A stretch of 64,000 bases of DNA. Origin: Phycisphaerales bacterium (GTDB taxonomy: Bacteria > Planctomycetota > Phycisphaerae > Phycisphaerales > SM1A02). Under the pieces are notes generated by a model. The model searched no databases. It worked only from the letters and a program-made list of their open reading frames with translations, and had not been told where the DNA came from. The first letter of the stretch is position 1. Each line of letters begins with the position of its first letter. Shown one piece after another: positions 1-8,938 of this stretch. The DNA lies in NCBI GenBank assembly GCA_029260575.1, contig JAJDDB010000009.1, positions 1 through 64,000 of the forward strand. The letters run 5' to 3'. The translations under genes were made by a program, and so were the position numbers.

Positions 1-499
1 GTGCTTCATTGCACGATTACGCACTTTCACGCCAAACCCCAGCGTCTGGCGCGCGCAACGTCCAAAACGGCCGTCCGGATTGTCGTTTTTCAACAGCAGA
101 TTGTTCTCGATTGTGGTTGTGCGCAGAACGTTTCCACAGCAGAAGTCTTCGGTTTGTCTCGGATTCTCACTGCAAGAGCGCAAAATATTGCATGTGGCGC
201 GCGCCGCGATGTTGCATGCGTCGATTGCAACGCGCCAGCGAGGTTGACCCTCTGAAAAAGCGCCTGCTGAGAGACGTGCGCGCGCCGCAGCGCTGTGTTT
301 TTTCGTTGCGTCAGGCGCGCACAAACATGTTGCGCAGCACACGCTTCACTCAACCATGTAGCGCTGCGATGTGTCGCACAAGTTGCGCAGAAGCCGCGTC
401 TGTGCACAGCGAGGGTGCGGGTATCGCTGCCAACGCGATTGCTGACCGAATACGCCATGTTCCACGCCCGCCCCTGCCCTGCTATCCTGCTCGCCCGTT
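1..499. other. Gene-free stretch left of the ABC transporter gene
   Basis: No convincing gene is visible. The open frames on both strands are short, rich in Cys, Arg and His, and show no family motif or ribosome-binding site. The DNA is dense in alternating purine-pyrimidine GC words such as TGCGCA and GCGCGC, unlike the flanking coding DNA. No tRNA-like fold or terminator was seen. It lies about 2 kb from a cluster of parS sites, so an origin-proximal or nucleoid-associated role is possible, but no cluster of DnaA boxes is evident. Confidence 0.5.
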
Positions 500-1564
500 A
501 TGACCTCGATCAAACTTCAGGGCATTCGCAAGCACTATGGCAAGACCGTGGCAGTCGATGGTATCGATCTCACGATCGACACCGGTGAGTTGTTCTTCCT
601 GCTGGGGCCGTCCGGCTGCGGGAAGACCACCCTGCTGCGGATGATTGCGGGTTTCATCGAGCCCACCGATGGGCGAATCCGTTTTGACGACCGCGATGTC
701 ACCACCCTGCCGCCTAATAAACGCAACACCGGGATGGTCTTCCAGAGCTATGCCCTGTGGCCGCATATGACTGTCGAGCAGAACGTCGCCTTCGGGCTGT
801 CTGTGCGGAAAGTGGCTGGCGAAGAGCGTAAACGCAGGGGTTTGGACGCTTTGCGGGCTGTGCAGATGGATCCCTATGCGTCCCGCAAGCCCAACGAACT
901 CTCCGGCGGCCAGCAGCAACGTGTCGCACTGGCCCGCGCTCTGGTCATTAAGCCGACGGTTTTGCTGCTCGATGAGCCGCTGAGCAATCTTGATGCAAAG
1001 CTCCGGCTGGAGATGCGCATCGAGATCAAACGCATCTGCAAACAGACCCGCATAACCAGCGTATACGTCACACACGACCAGAAAGAAGCGCTGTCAATGG
1101 CCGACCGTGTCGCGCTCTTGCGCAACGGCAAGGTGGTCCAGGTCGGTCCGCCACGTGAATTGTACGACCGCCCTGCATCACGTTTTGTAGCTGATTTCCT
1201 GGGCGAAACGAACTTTATCCATGCTGTGGTTGCTGGCGCGAACAATGGTTCGGTGCGTCTGGACACACCTGCCGGCCAGTTGGAAAGCGCAGCCGGTTTG
1301 AGTGAAAGTCCGACGGGCGGAAACGTGACATGTTCAGTCCGCCCCGAGTCGCTGCAGGTCGTGGACCGCACGAGCGGGCCCAACATCATGACCGGTACAC
1401 GGGTCGAGACAATCTACCTCGGCGAGATGGCCCAGCACATCGTCGAAGTCGCTGATGGCTCACGTCTCAAGGTTTTCGAATTGAACCCCAGCCACTTCGG
1501 CGATCCGGGCGACACGCTGCACCTTTCAGTTGAACCCGAAGATGTCGTCATCCTGGCAGACTAA
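500..1564 (+). CDS. ABC transporter ATP-binding protein (MalK/PotA/FbpC-type importer ATPase)
   Basis: This 354-residue protein is the nucleotide-binding subunit of an ABC importer and acts on the cytoplasmic face of the membrane. The order of motifs is complete: Walker A GPSGCGKTT at 36-44, Q-loop Gln82, signature LSGGQ at 134-138, Walker B with LLLDEP and catalytic Glu159, and switch His192 in THD. Residues from about 240 form a TOBE-type C-terminal domain, as in MalK, UgpC, PotA and FbpC. The substrate cannot be told, because no permease or binding-protein gene is next to it; these may lie left of the window. The ATG at 500 has no strong ribosome-binding site. The gene is convergent with the histidine kinase that follows. 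Confidence 0.93.
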   Translation: MTSIKLQGIRKHYGKTVAVDGIDLTIDTGELFFLLGPSGCGKTTLLRMIAGFIEPTDGRIRFDDRDVTTLPPNKRNTGMVFQSYALWPHMTVEQNVAFGLSVRKVAGEERKRRGLDALRAVQMDPYASRKPNELSGGQQQRVALARALVIKPTVLLLDEPLSNLDAKLRLEMRIEIKRICKQTRITSVYVTHDQKEALSMADRVALLRNGKVVQVGPPRELYDRPASRFVADFLGETNFIHAVVAGANNGSVRLDTPAGQLESAAGLSESPTGGNVTCSVRPESLQVVDRTSGPNIMTGTRVETIYLGEMAQHIVEVADGSRLKVFELNPSHFGDPGDTLHLSVEPEDVVILAD

Positions 1565-1636
1565 CAGCAAAACACATGCACAAAACTGAATAGATAAATT
1601 ACCCTAATGAGCATTACATGCCGTCAAATGCGGCGA

Positions 1637-2455
1637 TCATGCTGCGTTTTGATGCGATGTTGCGCTTTCGCTTGCGGGGAGCTTGATCTGAAACGTTGTG
1701 CCTTGCTCGTTTGTCGAGGTGACCTCAATCTGCCCGCTGGCGGTTTCGATCAGAAGTCTGCATACAGCAAGCCCGAGTCCGGTTCCGGTGGTATGTGCTG
1801 AATTCGGCGAGGCGGATTTCGTGACGAACGGCTTGAAGACGCAATCGCGAATCGATTCGGGAATGCCCGGCCCGGTGTCTTTAAAGGTGATGACAATCCA
1901 ACCGCCCTGCTGACTTGCATGCGCTTCGATGCGGCCTTGTGCGCCTTTCATTGCGTTACATGAATTGAGCAGCAGATTCATGAACACTTGCTGTAAAGCC
2001 ACCGGAGAGATTCTCGCACAGATATCTGCAGGCATCTCATTGACCAGATCGATGCCGTCGCGGCGAGGGTTCCTTCCGACGGCATCGACTGCACACTTGA
2101 ACGATGCTCGAACCTTCGCGTTGGAGCTGTTATCAGACATCGCAGCGGCGCCAAGCGTGCCGTTGATTATTGCTGCGACGTTCTCTGCCCCGTGCAGTGC
2201 TTTTCGCAATGCTTTCGATTTCAAGCGGCCATCAGAATCCGCAGCCAATGCAGCGTGGGCGTACGCAATGACCGGCGTGAGAATATTGTTGATCTCGTGC
2301 GCGACTCCGGCGGAGAGAATGCCAAGCAGCGCGAGGCGATGAAGCTGTTCCAATTCTCCAGCTACCTGATCGAGATGGCTGGTCGCATCAGACAGCGCAT
2401 CGAGCACCGGTGATGTAGCGGCCCCACCAATATTGCCTGCCAGCTTCTCTTTCAT
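1637..2455 (-). CDS. Cytosolic sensor histidine kinase (HisKA/HATPase)
   Basis: The 272-residue protein has a HisKA phosphoacceptor motif AHEINN with the predicted phosphorylated residue His53, followed by a GHKL ATPase domain with N-box NLLLNSCNAM, G1 box DTGPGIP and G2 box GTGLGL. There is no signal peptide, membrane segment or recognisable PAS/GAF sensor domain; the first 45 residues look like a short coiled coil. It would autophosphorylate and pass phosphate to a response regulator, but no regulator gene is adjacent. The ATG at 2455 follows a GGAG element with about 7 nt spacing. The small size and lack of an input domain suggest that sensing is done by a partner protein. Confidence 0.9.
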   Translation of the reverse strand: MKEKLAGNIGGAATSPVLDALSDATSHLDQVAGELEQLHRLALLGILSAGVAHEINNILTPVIAYAHAALAADSDGRLKSKALRKALHGAENVAAIINGTLGAAAMSDNSSNAKVRASFKCAVDAVGRNPRRDGIDLVNEMPADICARISPVALQQVFMNLLLNSCNAMKGAQGRIEAHASQQGGWIVITFKDTGPGIPESIRDCVFKPFVTKSASPNSAHTTGTGLGLAVCRLLIETASGQIEVTSTNEQGTTFQIKLPASESATSHQNAA

Positions 2456-2602
2456 TGCAGCACTCCGTGACTCGTATCGGGTCAGGAGGCGACGTTCTGG
2501 ACCCGCAAACGCAGATCCAGCATGAATCGACGGTCAGTCTGTGCCAGACGCGGAATCTGGGGCAACAATCGGGGCAAACCCTGTCATCTGCAGCAGGCGG
2601 GG

Positions 2603-2618
2603 TGTTTCACGTGAAACA
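2603..2618. promoter_or_regulatory. parS: parS centromere site 1 (perfect)
   Basis: The sequence TGTTTCACGTGAAACA is a perfect 16-bp palindrome identical to the canonical bacterial parS consensus. It lies in the gap upstream of parB and is expected to be the loading site for the ParB clamp. Confidence 0.95.
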
Positions 2619-2656
2619 TGTGATATCGTGGGGGCGGCAATCGGGTTGGCCATTCG

Positions 2657-2672
2657 TGTTTCACGTGAAACG
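2657..2672. promoter_or_regulatory. parS: parS centromere site 2
   Basis: The core GTTTCACGTGAAAC is perfect; only the last base of the 16-bp consensus differs (G instead of A). It lies 54 bp from site 1, still upstream of parB. Confidence 0.92.
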
Positions 2673-2735
2673 TCAGAGCTTGTCGATTGCTTCGGTATTC
2701 ACCTCATCGCACCAAATTGATCAATGGAGGCATCC

Positions 2736-3740
2736 GTGGCCAAGCAGAAAGCAGCAGCATCACGGTCCGGAAGACGGCGGCTCGGCAGGGGGCTCGGGAG
2801 CCTCATTACAGCGCCGGTGCAGGTTGAAATCCCCGCAGAGTCCACAGCTAAGCCCGTTTCACGTGAAACAAGTCGTCCCCCCGTCCAAGTGTCTTCTCAG
2901 GCAGCTGAAGGGGGTCTCACTGATGCTGGCGGCGTCAAGGTGCTTGCGCTTGTGAATATCCAGCCAAACCCCAGCCAACCACGGCAGCAATTTGATGAAA
3001 CGGCTCTTGCCTCCCTGGCAGAGTCGATTCGGTCTGCGGGGTTGATGCAGCCGATCGTCGTTCGGCCGAGAGGGGCTGACAACTACGAGATCATCGCAGG
3101 TGAGCGACGATGGCGGGCAGCACGGATGATAGGGCTGCAGCGTATTCCTGCAGTCGTCCGGGAAGTGGGCGATCACGAAGCAGCGGAATGGTCGTTGATA
3201 GAGAACATTCAGCGGGAAGATCTCAATCCGATCGAACGGGCACAAGCGTTTCGCCGGCTGATCGATGACTACAAAATGACGCAGCAGCAAGTCGCAGAAC
3301 GTGTCGGAATTGACAGGTCAAATGTAGCTAATCACCTGCGATTGCTAGACTTAGACGACGTTGTGCAGGGTATGGTACTCAACGGGCTTTTGAGTCTCGG
3401 CCAGAGCCGAGCCATGCTGGCGATTGCTGATGTCAAGAAGCGGCAGGCGTTTGCAGCCAAAGCGGTGCGCGATGGCTGGACGGTGCGCATCGTCGAGCAG
3501 AAGGTTCGTCAGCTCGTCGAGGGCGCTCAGCCGGTTGATTCGCAGAGCGGTTCCAAGCGGAGCGGGATTCGCGGGTCGGCGCATCTGCAGGATCTTGAAA
3601 AGCGTCTTGGCGAACATCTCGGCACAAAGGTTGAGATCAAGCAGGGGCGCGGCAAGGGGGCCGGCAGGCTGATGATCCAGTTCTATAACAACGATCAATT
3701 TGAAGGCGTTCTGGATCGGCTCGGTTTTAGCGTTGACTAG
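2736..3740 (+). CDS. parB: Chromosome-partitioning protein ParB
   Basis: ParB (334 residues) binds parS, slides as a CTP-dependent clamp and anchors chromosome segregation. The N-terminus carries the ParA-interacting motif RRLGRGLGSLI. The central domain has the nucleotide-binding boxes, including GERRWRA and ENIQREDLNPIE, and then a helix-turn-helix (QQQVAERVGIDRSNVANHL). The C-terminus forms the dimerisation domain. I choose the GTG at 2736 over the in-frame ATG at 2724, because GGAGG at 2726-2730 sits 5 nt before it and gives the usual MAKQK start. No parA lies upstream; the neighbour there is a histidine kinase gene on the opposite strand. One parS lies inside the gene. The TAG stop overlaps the end of the Nudix gene by 4 nt. 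Confidence 0.96.
   Translation: MAKQKAAASRSGRRRLGRGLGSLITAPVQVEIPAESTAKPVSRETSRPPVQVSSQAAEGGLTDAGGVKVLALVNIQPNPSQPRQQFDETALASLAESIRSAGLMQPIVVRPRGADNYEIIAGERRWRAARMIGLQRIPAVVREVGDHEAAEWSLIENIQREDLNPIERAQAFRRLIDDYKMTQQQVAERVGIDRSNVANHLRLLDLDDVVQGMVLNGLLSLGQSRAMLAIADVKKRQAFAAKAVRDGWTVRIVEQKVRQLVEGAQPVDSQSGSKRSGIRGSAHLQDLEKRLGEHLGTKVEIKQGRGKGAGRLMIQFYNNDQFEGVLDRLGFSVD
2855..2870. promoter_or_regulatory. parS: parS site 3, inside parB
   Basis: The core GTTTCACGTGAAAC is perfect; only the first base of the 16-bp consensus differs (C for T). The site is read in frame as VSRET, which is how intragenic parS sites usually appear in ParB proteins. Confidence 0.92.
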
Positions 3741-4195
3741 CGTTTTGGCCCAGATTCTTCGACTGCACGGTGGGGCGACGCGGGTGCAGCACACCAGGTT
3801 CCATCGCAAAGAAAAGTCGGGCGCACATCAATGTCGCTCTTGCACTGTTGCAACGTGAAATACTGTCGCAAGCGCACCGGGCCGATATCGTTCCAGTTCT
3901 TCGGCGGGTCCGGCGAGACAACAGTCGCACGGAAATAGCATTCGATCTTGTGACGTGCGGATTTCGTTTCCATAAATTCCGCAACGTGCAGCAATGTCGC
4001 GGTTGCCACTTTCAAGCCGGTTTCTTCGTGGACTTCACGTTTGATACAGGCAAGCAGATCTTCACCCGGCTCAACGCACCCGCCGGGTGTGTACTAGTAG
4101 CTGCCATCGTTGCTTACCAGAAGTAGCTGCTCGTTGTGCACAATGAGCGCACGTGCGGTGACAACAACACAGGTTGGCGGGCTCACAGTATTCAT
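3737..4195 (-). pseudogene. Nudix hydrolase interrupted by an in-frame amber codon
   Basis: Read from the ATG at 4195, the frame encodes a Nudix protein of about 152 residues but contains TAG at 4094-4096 (codon 34). Right after it comes a complete Nudix box: GGCVEPGE, seven residues, then REVHEETGL. The frame is open on both sides of the stop, so the damage is a single base change. The expected residue before YTPGG is aromatic, so TGG (Trp) to TAG is the simplest explanation. Downstream initiation at the TTG at 4015 would lose the catalytic box, so an active enzyme is unlikely without readthrough. It could be a true pseudogene or an assembly error. Its end overlaps parB tail to tail. Confidence 0.85.
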
Positions 4196-4439
4196 GAGTC
4201 ATCTCGGAATCGCGCTGAGGCCACTGCATTGTATGTGCAATGCAAACGCAGTTACCGGACGTTCGATGACATGCAATGGCAGGACTGCATGTTGCAATTC
4301 TTGCGCGACATTCTGCGCAAACCCGGCCAAAGGTAGGTCCGAAAAGCGCCGATGCGGGAGGTGAACCATTGTCGCACGACCGGCAGGGGCATTCGTACAG
4401 CCCGAACAACCGGCGTGCCGTTTGCACAGGAGGTTCACT

Positions 4440-4655
4440 GTGGCAGCATCCGCGCCCGTCGTTACGTCGTCCGAACTCGCACTTCCAAATACCAACGAAG
4501 TGCAGCAGTTGCTCACCAGTCGCCAGGAGCTGTTTCAACGACACCTGGCTGCGTGGGCATCGGATTGTCTGGCATTACGCCGACGGGGTATGGATGAGCC
4601 GGTGTGGAACCAGGCGTGTGAAGACGACTTCGCATACCTGGCTGACGCTGCATGA
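4440..4655 (+). CDS. Small protein of unknown function upstream of fliD
   Basis: The frame encodes 71 residues from a GTG at 4440, preceded by AGGAGG at 4428-4433 with 6 nt spacing, which is why I favour this start over the TTG at 4422. The product is mostly helical and acidic, with no signal peptide or membrane segment. I do not recognise the family. Its place directly before fliD, with about 45 nt between them, suggests a small flagellar accessory or chaperone-like protein in the same transcript; this is inference from position only. Confidence 0.7.
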   Translation: MAASAPVVTSSELALPNTNEVQQLLTSRQELFQRHLAAWASDCLALRRRGMDEPVWNQACEDDFAYLADAA

Positions 4656-4700
4656 TCGATGCGCATGACGACCAATCGTGCAGCATCGGGGAGCTTGACG

Positions 4701-7700
4701 ATGGGATCGATTACAACAGGCGTGGGTCTGATCAGCGGTATCAACACAGCGCAGCTCATCGAGCAATTGCTGGCGATCGAAGCCCGGCCGAAGCGGAATC
4801 TTGAATCACGCGTCAGCGTGCTTGAAGCGCAGCGTACCGCGCTGCTGGATATCAACGCGCGGCTGTTGAATCTGAAGAACGCATCGAGCTCGTTTCGACT
4901 GGATCGCATATTTCAGTCGGTGCAATCGCTTTCGAGCAATGAAGAAGTTCTGACTGCAAGTGTGGGCAAAGGCACGCAGCCGGGCAGTTATTCGTTCATC
5001 GTGAAACAGCTCGTGCAGAACAATCAGTTGTTGTCAGGCGGGTTTGCGGACCGTGAAACGACGCCGTTGGGTCTGGATGCACTGAGCTTTGAGTTCGGCA
5101 ACGGCCGCTTGTCAGTTGATCGCGCGCTGGAGGACCTCAACGGCGGCACGGGTGTGGATCGCGGCCGCATCACGATCACCGATCGCAGCGGCGCATCAGC
5201 GACGATCGATTTGACAGATGTCACAAGCGTCAATGAAGTGCTCGACCGCATCAATGATGCATCGGGTGTTGCGGTGACAGCTACTGTGACGGGCGATGGT
5301 TTTGTGATCACGGATACATCAGGCGGCGGCGGCTCGTTGACGATTGCCAACAAGGCAGGCGACACGACCGCGACGGACCTTGGTATTGCGGGAACTGATG
5401 CAGGCGGCGTGATTACGGGCAGCAGCATTTTCTTTATCAGTGGCAGTACGAGTCTGGCTTCGCTGAATGACGGTAACGGTGTGGCGATTCGTGAGGGTGT
5501 GCATGATTTGTTCATTCAAGCGCAGGGTCCGGACCCCGGTAATCCGCCGCCGGGGGGGCCTGCCAATCGTGCGTTCCTTATTGATCTTGGACCGCTGCGT
5601 TCGGACATCGATGATGCCACTGCGATTGATGACTTAAATAACGGCGATGGCATCACGATTGATGATGATGGCGATGAGCCGGATCTGAAGATTACTGATC
5701 GTGATGGAGTGGAACACGAAGTTGATCTGACCGGCGTGACCACGGTGGGGCAGCTGCGCACGCGCATCAGTACGGAAACCGGCGGCGCGGTGACGCTTGC
5801 GGTTGTGGATGGCGATCACTTTGAATTGTCGGACACGACCGGCGGCGGCGGTTTGTTTCGTGTGCAGGGGGCAGGGCCAAACGGCGACGATGCTGCTGAA
5901 GACCTGGGATTGCTCAACGATGCAGGCGTGTCAGCGAATACGATCGTTGGTAGCACGATTCTCAATACGATTAACACGCCCGCGACGCAGACGATTCAGG
6001 ATGTGATTGATCGCATTAACAACGCTGAAGATAATCTCGGCGCTGTGAACGGCGGTCACATCGTGGCGTCGATCGGTGCTGATGGGAAGTCGCTGGTGAT
6101 TACCGACACTGTGGATGGTCCGCAGAATCTATTGATCCGTGCAGGCGCGGGTTTAAACCCGTGGGAAGGTGGTAGCGGCGGAGCAGCAGCGGACCTCGGC
6201 ATCATTACCGCGCAAAGCGGCTCGAACCCGACGACGTTTCAAGGTTCGCAGATTGTCGGCAGTCTGAATTCGATTCTCGTGAACAACCTCAATGGCGGAG
6301 CGGGATTGAACGGCGCGACGACGATCACCGTGACTGATCGCAATGGCGCATCGTTCACATTGAACAATCTTGATACGCACGACACGCTGCAGGAAATCGT
6401 CGACGCAATCAATGCTGAGGCGGTGGCGCAGTCTGTTGATGTGAATGTCGCGCTCAACGCAAACGGAACGGGTCTGCAGGTTACGGATACATCCGGCGGA
6501 GTGGGGAATCTGATTCTTCAGGGTGATGCATCGACAGCGCTTGATATTGAGACTGACCCGGCAGGTGTCGCAGAAAATTCTGTGACAGGCAGCAATCTGC
6601 AACGTCGATACGTTGATGAAGCGACGCTGCTGAGTGATCTGAATTACGGCAGGGGAATTGGATTCGGTTCGTTCCGCATTACTGACGGCTTCGGTGATAC
6701 GGCGACGATCACGATCAACGACAACATCAAGACGGTTGACAAGCTGCTACAGACGATTAACGGACCAGGCCTGGCGATCAAAGCACGCATCAATGACAAT
6801 GGCGACGGCATCATCATCGAAGAGGACTTATCCGCAGCGACGAGTGATCCGTTTGTGAAGATCAAAGTCGCAACGATCAATGGTGGCTCGGCAGCGGCCC
6901 TGGGGATTCTCGGCGAAGCGACAACGGTTGATGGCGGTTTCATTGACGGGTCGTACGAAAAGGTTGTTGATCTTGATACCAATGATGACCTCAACGAGGT
7001 GGTGAGCAAGATCAATGATGCGGGGCTGCCGGTGAATGCGGCGATCATCAACACCGGAAGTGGGATCAATCCGTTTCGCATCAGTTTTTCCAGTGAGATC
7101 GGCGGCCTGGGTGGCGATTTGATTATCGATTCGGGGAGTCTCGATCTTGGGTTGACCACGCTGGTGAAGGCGCAGGATGCAAAGGTGTTCTTCGGTTCGC
7201 AGAACCCCGAAGACGCGTTCCTGATCACGCGCAATTCGAACACGATCGACGATGTCGTTGAAGGATTGACGCTGAACCTGCTGGAGGTCAGCGACACTGC
7301 GGTGACGGTCAAAGTGTCTCGCGATGATCAGGCAATTGTTGACAAGGTTCTTGAGTTCACTGCAGCGTTCAATGATGCGGTCGACCGAATCGATCAGTAC
7401 GACTTCTTCGATCTGGATTCCGAAGAGCGCGGTGTGCTGTTGAGCAATCCGACGACATCGCGCGTGCGTGCAGCGCTGTTCCGCACGCTTCGTGAGCCGG
7501 CGCAGGGTATTGATACGCAATTCACATTGCTGAGTCAGATCGGGTTCAGCGTTGGTTCGGAAGGCGAACTTCAATTCAACGAAGATACGTTTCGCGCAGC
7601 ACTGGAAGACGATCCAACTGCGGTTGAGAACCTGTTTGCTGCGTTCAAAGCAACGACCGAAACCGAAGAAGAAATCGCACCCGGTGTGACGGTGACCACC

Positions 7701-7991
7701 GACACGCAGACATTTTCGAAGCTCGGCATCGGGGATGTGTTTGATACGTTGCTTGACGATCTGACGAACACGATCGACGGCACTATGACGCTGGCAGATA
7801 ATGCTCTGGGTGATCAAATCAAACTGTTCAACGATCGCATCGAGAGGTTTGATGAACAGCTTGATGTGAAGCGTGCTCGCTTGCAGGCTGAGTTCTCTGC
7901 GATGGAGTTGGCGCTTGCGCGATTGCAGAATCAGGGCAATGCTCTTGCGTCGATCGCCAGCAACGTTTCGCTTGCGTCATCTGCGTTCTAG
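4701..7991 (+). CDS. fliD: Flagellar hook-associated protein 2 (filament cap), extended form
   Basis: FliD caps the growing flagellar filament and guides flagellin folding. The N-terminus (GSITTGVGLISGINTAQLIEQLL) and the C-terminal coiled-coil region are typical of the family. At 1096 residues it is about twice the common length of 450-500. The extra length comes from five or six successive hook-IN-like units between about residues 150 and 800, each with a DRxGxxxTI strand pair, a VxxVLDRIN helix and an ITDTSGG turn. I place the start at the ATG at 4701 because a GGGGAG element lies 7 nt upstream and the resulting N-terminus fits the family; ATGs at 4659 and 4665 are also in frame. fliS follows after 112 nt. 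Confidence 0.92.
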   Translation: MGSITTGVGLISGINTAQLIEQLLAIEARPKRNLESRVSVLEAQRTALLDINARLLNLKNASSSFRLDRIFQSVQSLSSNEEVLTASVGKGTQPGSYSFIVKQLVQNNQLLSGGFADRETTPLGLDALSFEFGNGRLSVDRALEDLNGGTGVDRGRITITDRSGASATIDLTDVTSVNEVLDRINDASGVAVTATVTGDGFVITDTSGGGGSLTIANKAGDTTATDLGIAGTDAGGVITGSSIFFISGSTSLASLNDGNGVAIREGVHDLFIQAQGPDPGNPPPGGPANRAFLIDLGPLRSDIDDATAIDDLNNGDGITIDDDGDEPDLKITDRDGVEHEVDLTGVTTVGQLRTRISTETGGAVTLAVVDGDHFELSDTTGGGGLFRVQGAGPNGDDAAEDLGLLNDAGVSANTIVGSTILNTINTPATQTIQDVIDRINNAEDNLGAVNGGHIVASIGADGKSLVITDTVDGPQNLLIRAGAGLNPWEGGSGGAAADLGIITAQSGSNPTTFQGSQIVGSLNSILVNNLNGGAGLNGATTITVTDRNGASFTLNNLDTHDTLQEIVDAINAEAVAQSVDVNVALNANGTGLQVTDTSGGVGNLILQGDASTALDIETDPAGVAENSVTGSNLQRRYVDEATLLSDLNYGRGIGFGSFRITDGFGDTATITINDNIKTVDKLLQTINGPGLAIKARINDNGDGIIIEEDLSAATSDPFVKIKVATINGGSAAALGILGEATTVDGGFIDGSYEKVVDLDTNDDLNEVVSKINDAGLPVNAAIINTGSGINPFRISFSSEIGGLGGDLIIDSGSLDLGLTTLVKAQDAKVFFGSQNPEDAFLITRNSNTIDDVVEGLTLNLLEVSDTAVTVKVSRDDQAIVDKVLEFTAAFNDAVDRIDQYDFFDLDSEERGVLLSNPTTSRVRAALFRTLREPAQGIDTQFTLLSQIGFSVGSEGELQFNEDTFRAALEDDPTAVENLFAAFKATTETEEEIAPGVTVTTDTQTFSKLGIGDVFDTLLDDLTNTIDGTMTLADNALGDQIKLFNDRIERFDEQLDVKRARLQAEFSAMELALARLQNQGNALASIASNVSLASSAF

Positions 7992-8103
7992 GCATCGCAT
8001 CGGCTGGTTTAAGCGCATCAGTGGCAGCGGTGCAGGTCCGGCGGTAGTTATTTGCAGTCCGATACGAATTCAGCAGCGGGAACAGTCGATACACATTCCC
8101 GAG

Positions 8104-8547
8104 ATGACACAGACCGGCACTACTCCCGTGAACCCATACCTCAAGACCAAGGTTATGACCGCCAGCCCGGCGGAGCTTCGGCTTATGCTGCTGGAGGGTG
8201 CGATCAAGTTCGCAGAGATCGGCCGTGATGGTTTGCTCGCCAAAGACTACGAAAAGTCATTCACGAACATCAGCCGTGCTGAAGACATCGTGATGGAACT
8301 GCTGGAGGCACTGCGGCCGGATGTCGATCCGGAGTTGTGTGAGAAGCTCAAGAGTTTGTATGTGTACCTGTATCTCGAACTGGTTCGGGCCAGCAGCGAG
8401 AAGGATGTGGCGCGGATTGAAGAGGTCATTCGCCTGCTGCGATACGAGCGCGAGACCTGGCAGTTGGCAATGCAGCAGATGGCGAGTGAAATTGGTGCTG
8501 CGGCTGAAGATGCCGGATCATCGCCTTCGATTAGTGTCAGCGGGTGA
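8104..8547 (+). CDS. fliS: Flagellar export chaperone FliS
   Basis: The 147-residue helical protein matches FliS: an N-terminal NPYLKTKVMTASPAELRLMLLEGA segment is followed by helices with LYVYLYLELVRAS. FliS binds the C-terminus of flagellin in the cytosol and prevents premature polymerisation before export. The ATG at 8104 is chosen because the family starts shortly before NPY; the upstream in-frame extension does not resemble FliS. It lies directly downstream of fliD, the usual order. No flagellin gene is in the window. Confidence 0.93.
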   Translation: MTQTGTTPVNPYLKTKVMTASPAELRLMLLEGAIKFAEIGRDGLLAKDYEKSFTNISRAEDIVMELLEALRPDVDPELCEKLKSLYVYLYLELVRASSEKDVARIEEVIRLLRYERETWQLAMQQMASEIGAAAEDAGSSPSISVSG

Positions 8548-8938
8548 AACCCGGAGCCCTCACGACCCTGATCCCTCAGAAACACAACACATCGACGAAG
8601 GACTGATCCTGCGGAGCAGGAGATTGTCCGAGAACTGATTGCGGTTGCCGTTGATTTGAAACCAACAGCGCTGCGGCCGGGCTGAACAGATATCCGCGAC
8701 TCCCGCCACTATTGCCATCTATCCCGCCTCACGGGCCTGGGCCAGTGTGCCGATTTACGTTGAACACCGACCGGCTGGTGGCCGTATGATGGGCACTTGG
8801 ATCCGGTGGGGGTCAATATTGCACGAGGAAGATGGGTTGCGTCCGCCAAGCGGGTCTGCCCGGCACACAGCTGGCGACCGGTGCTAGAGGGCCTACCCCA
8901 AACGAGAAACGGCGAACCGAGACGGAAGGACCGGCACA
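8548..8938. other. Gap between fliS and the epimerase gene
   Basis: About 390 bp without a supported gene. It contains a short perfect hairpin (TCCTGC/GCAGGA with a GGA loop, 8607-8621) that could end the flagellar transcript but lacks a T-run, and a possible promoter at 8760-8790. The gap closes with a GGAAGGA ribosome-binding site for the epimerase gene. Confidence 0.5.
8760..8790 (+). promoter_or_regulatory. Possible sigma-70-type promoter of the polysaccharide block
   Basis: TTGAAC at 8760-8765 and TATGAT at 8785-8790 are separated by 19 bp, slightly longer than ideal. It lies about 150 bp upstream of the epimerase gene on the same strand. Visual match only. Confidence 0.3.

Noticed and set aside
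90-458. 122-residue minus-strand frame at the left end
   Set aside because: Composition rich in Cys, Arg, His and Ala without motifs, and no ribosome-binding site.
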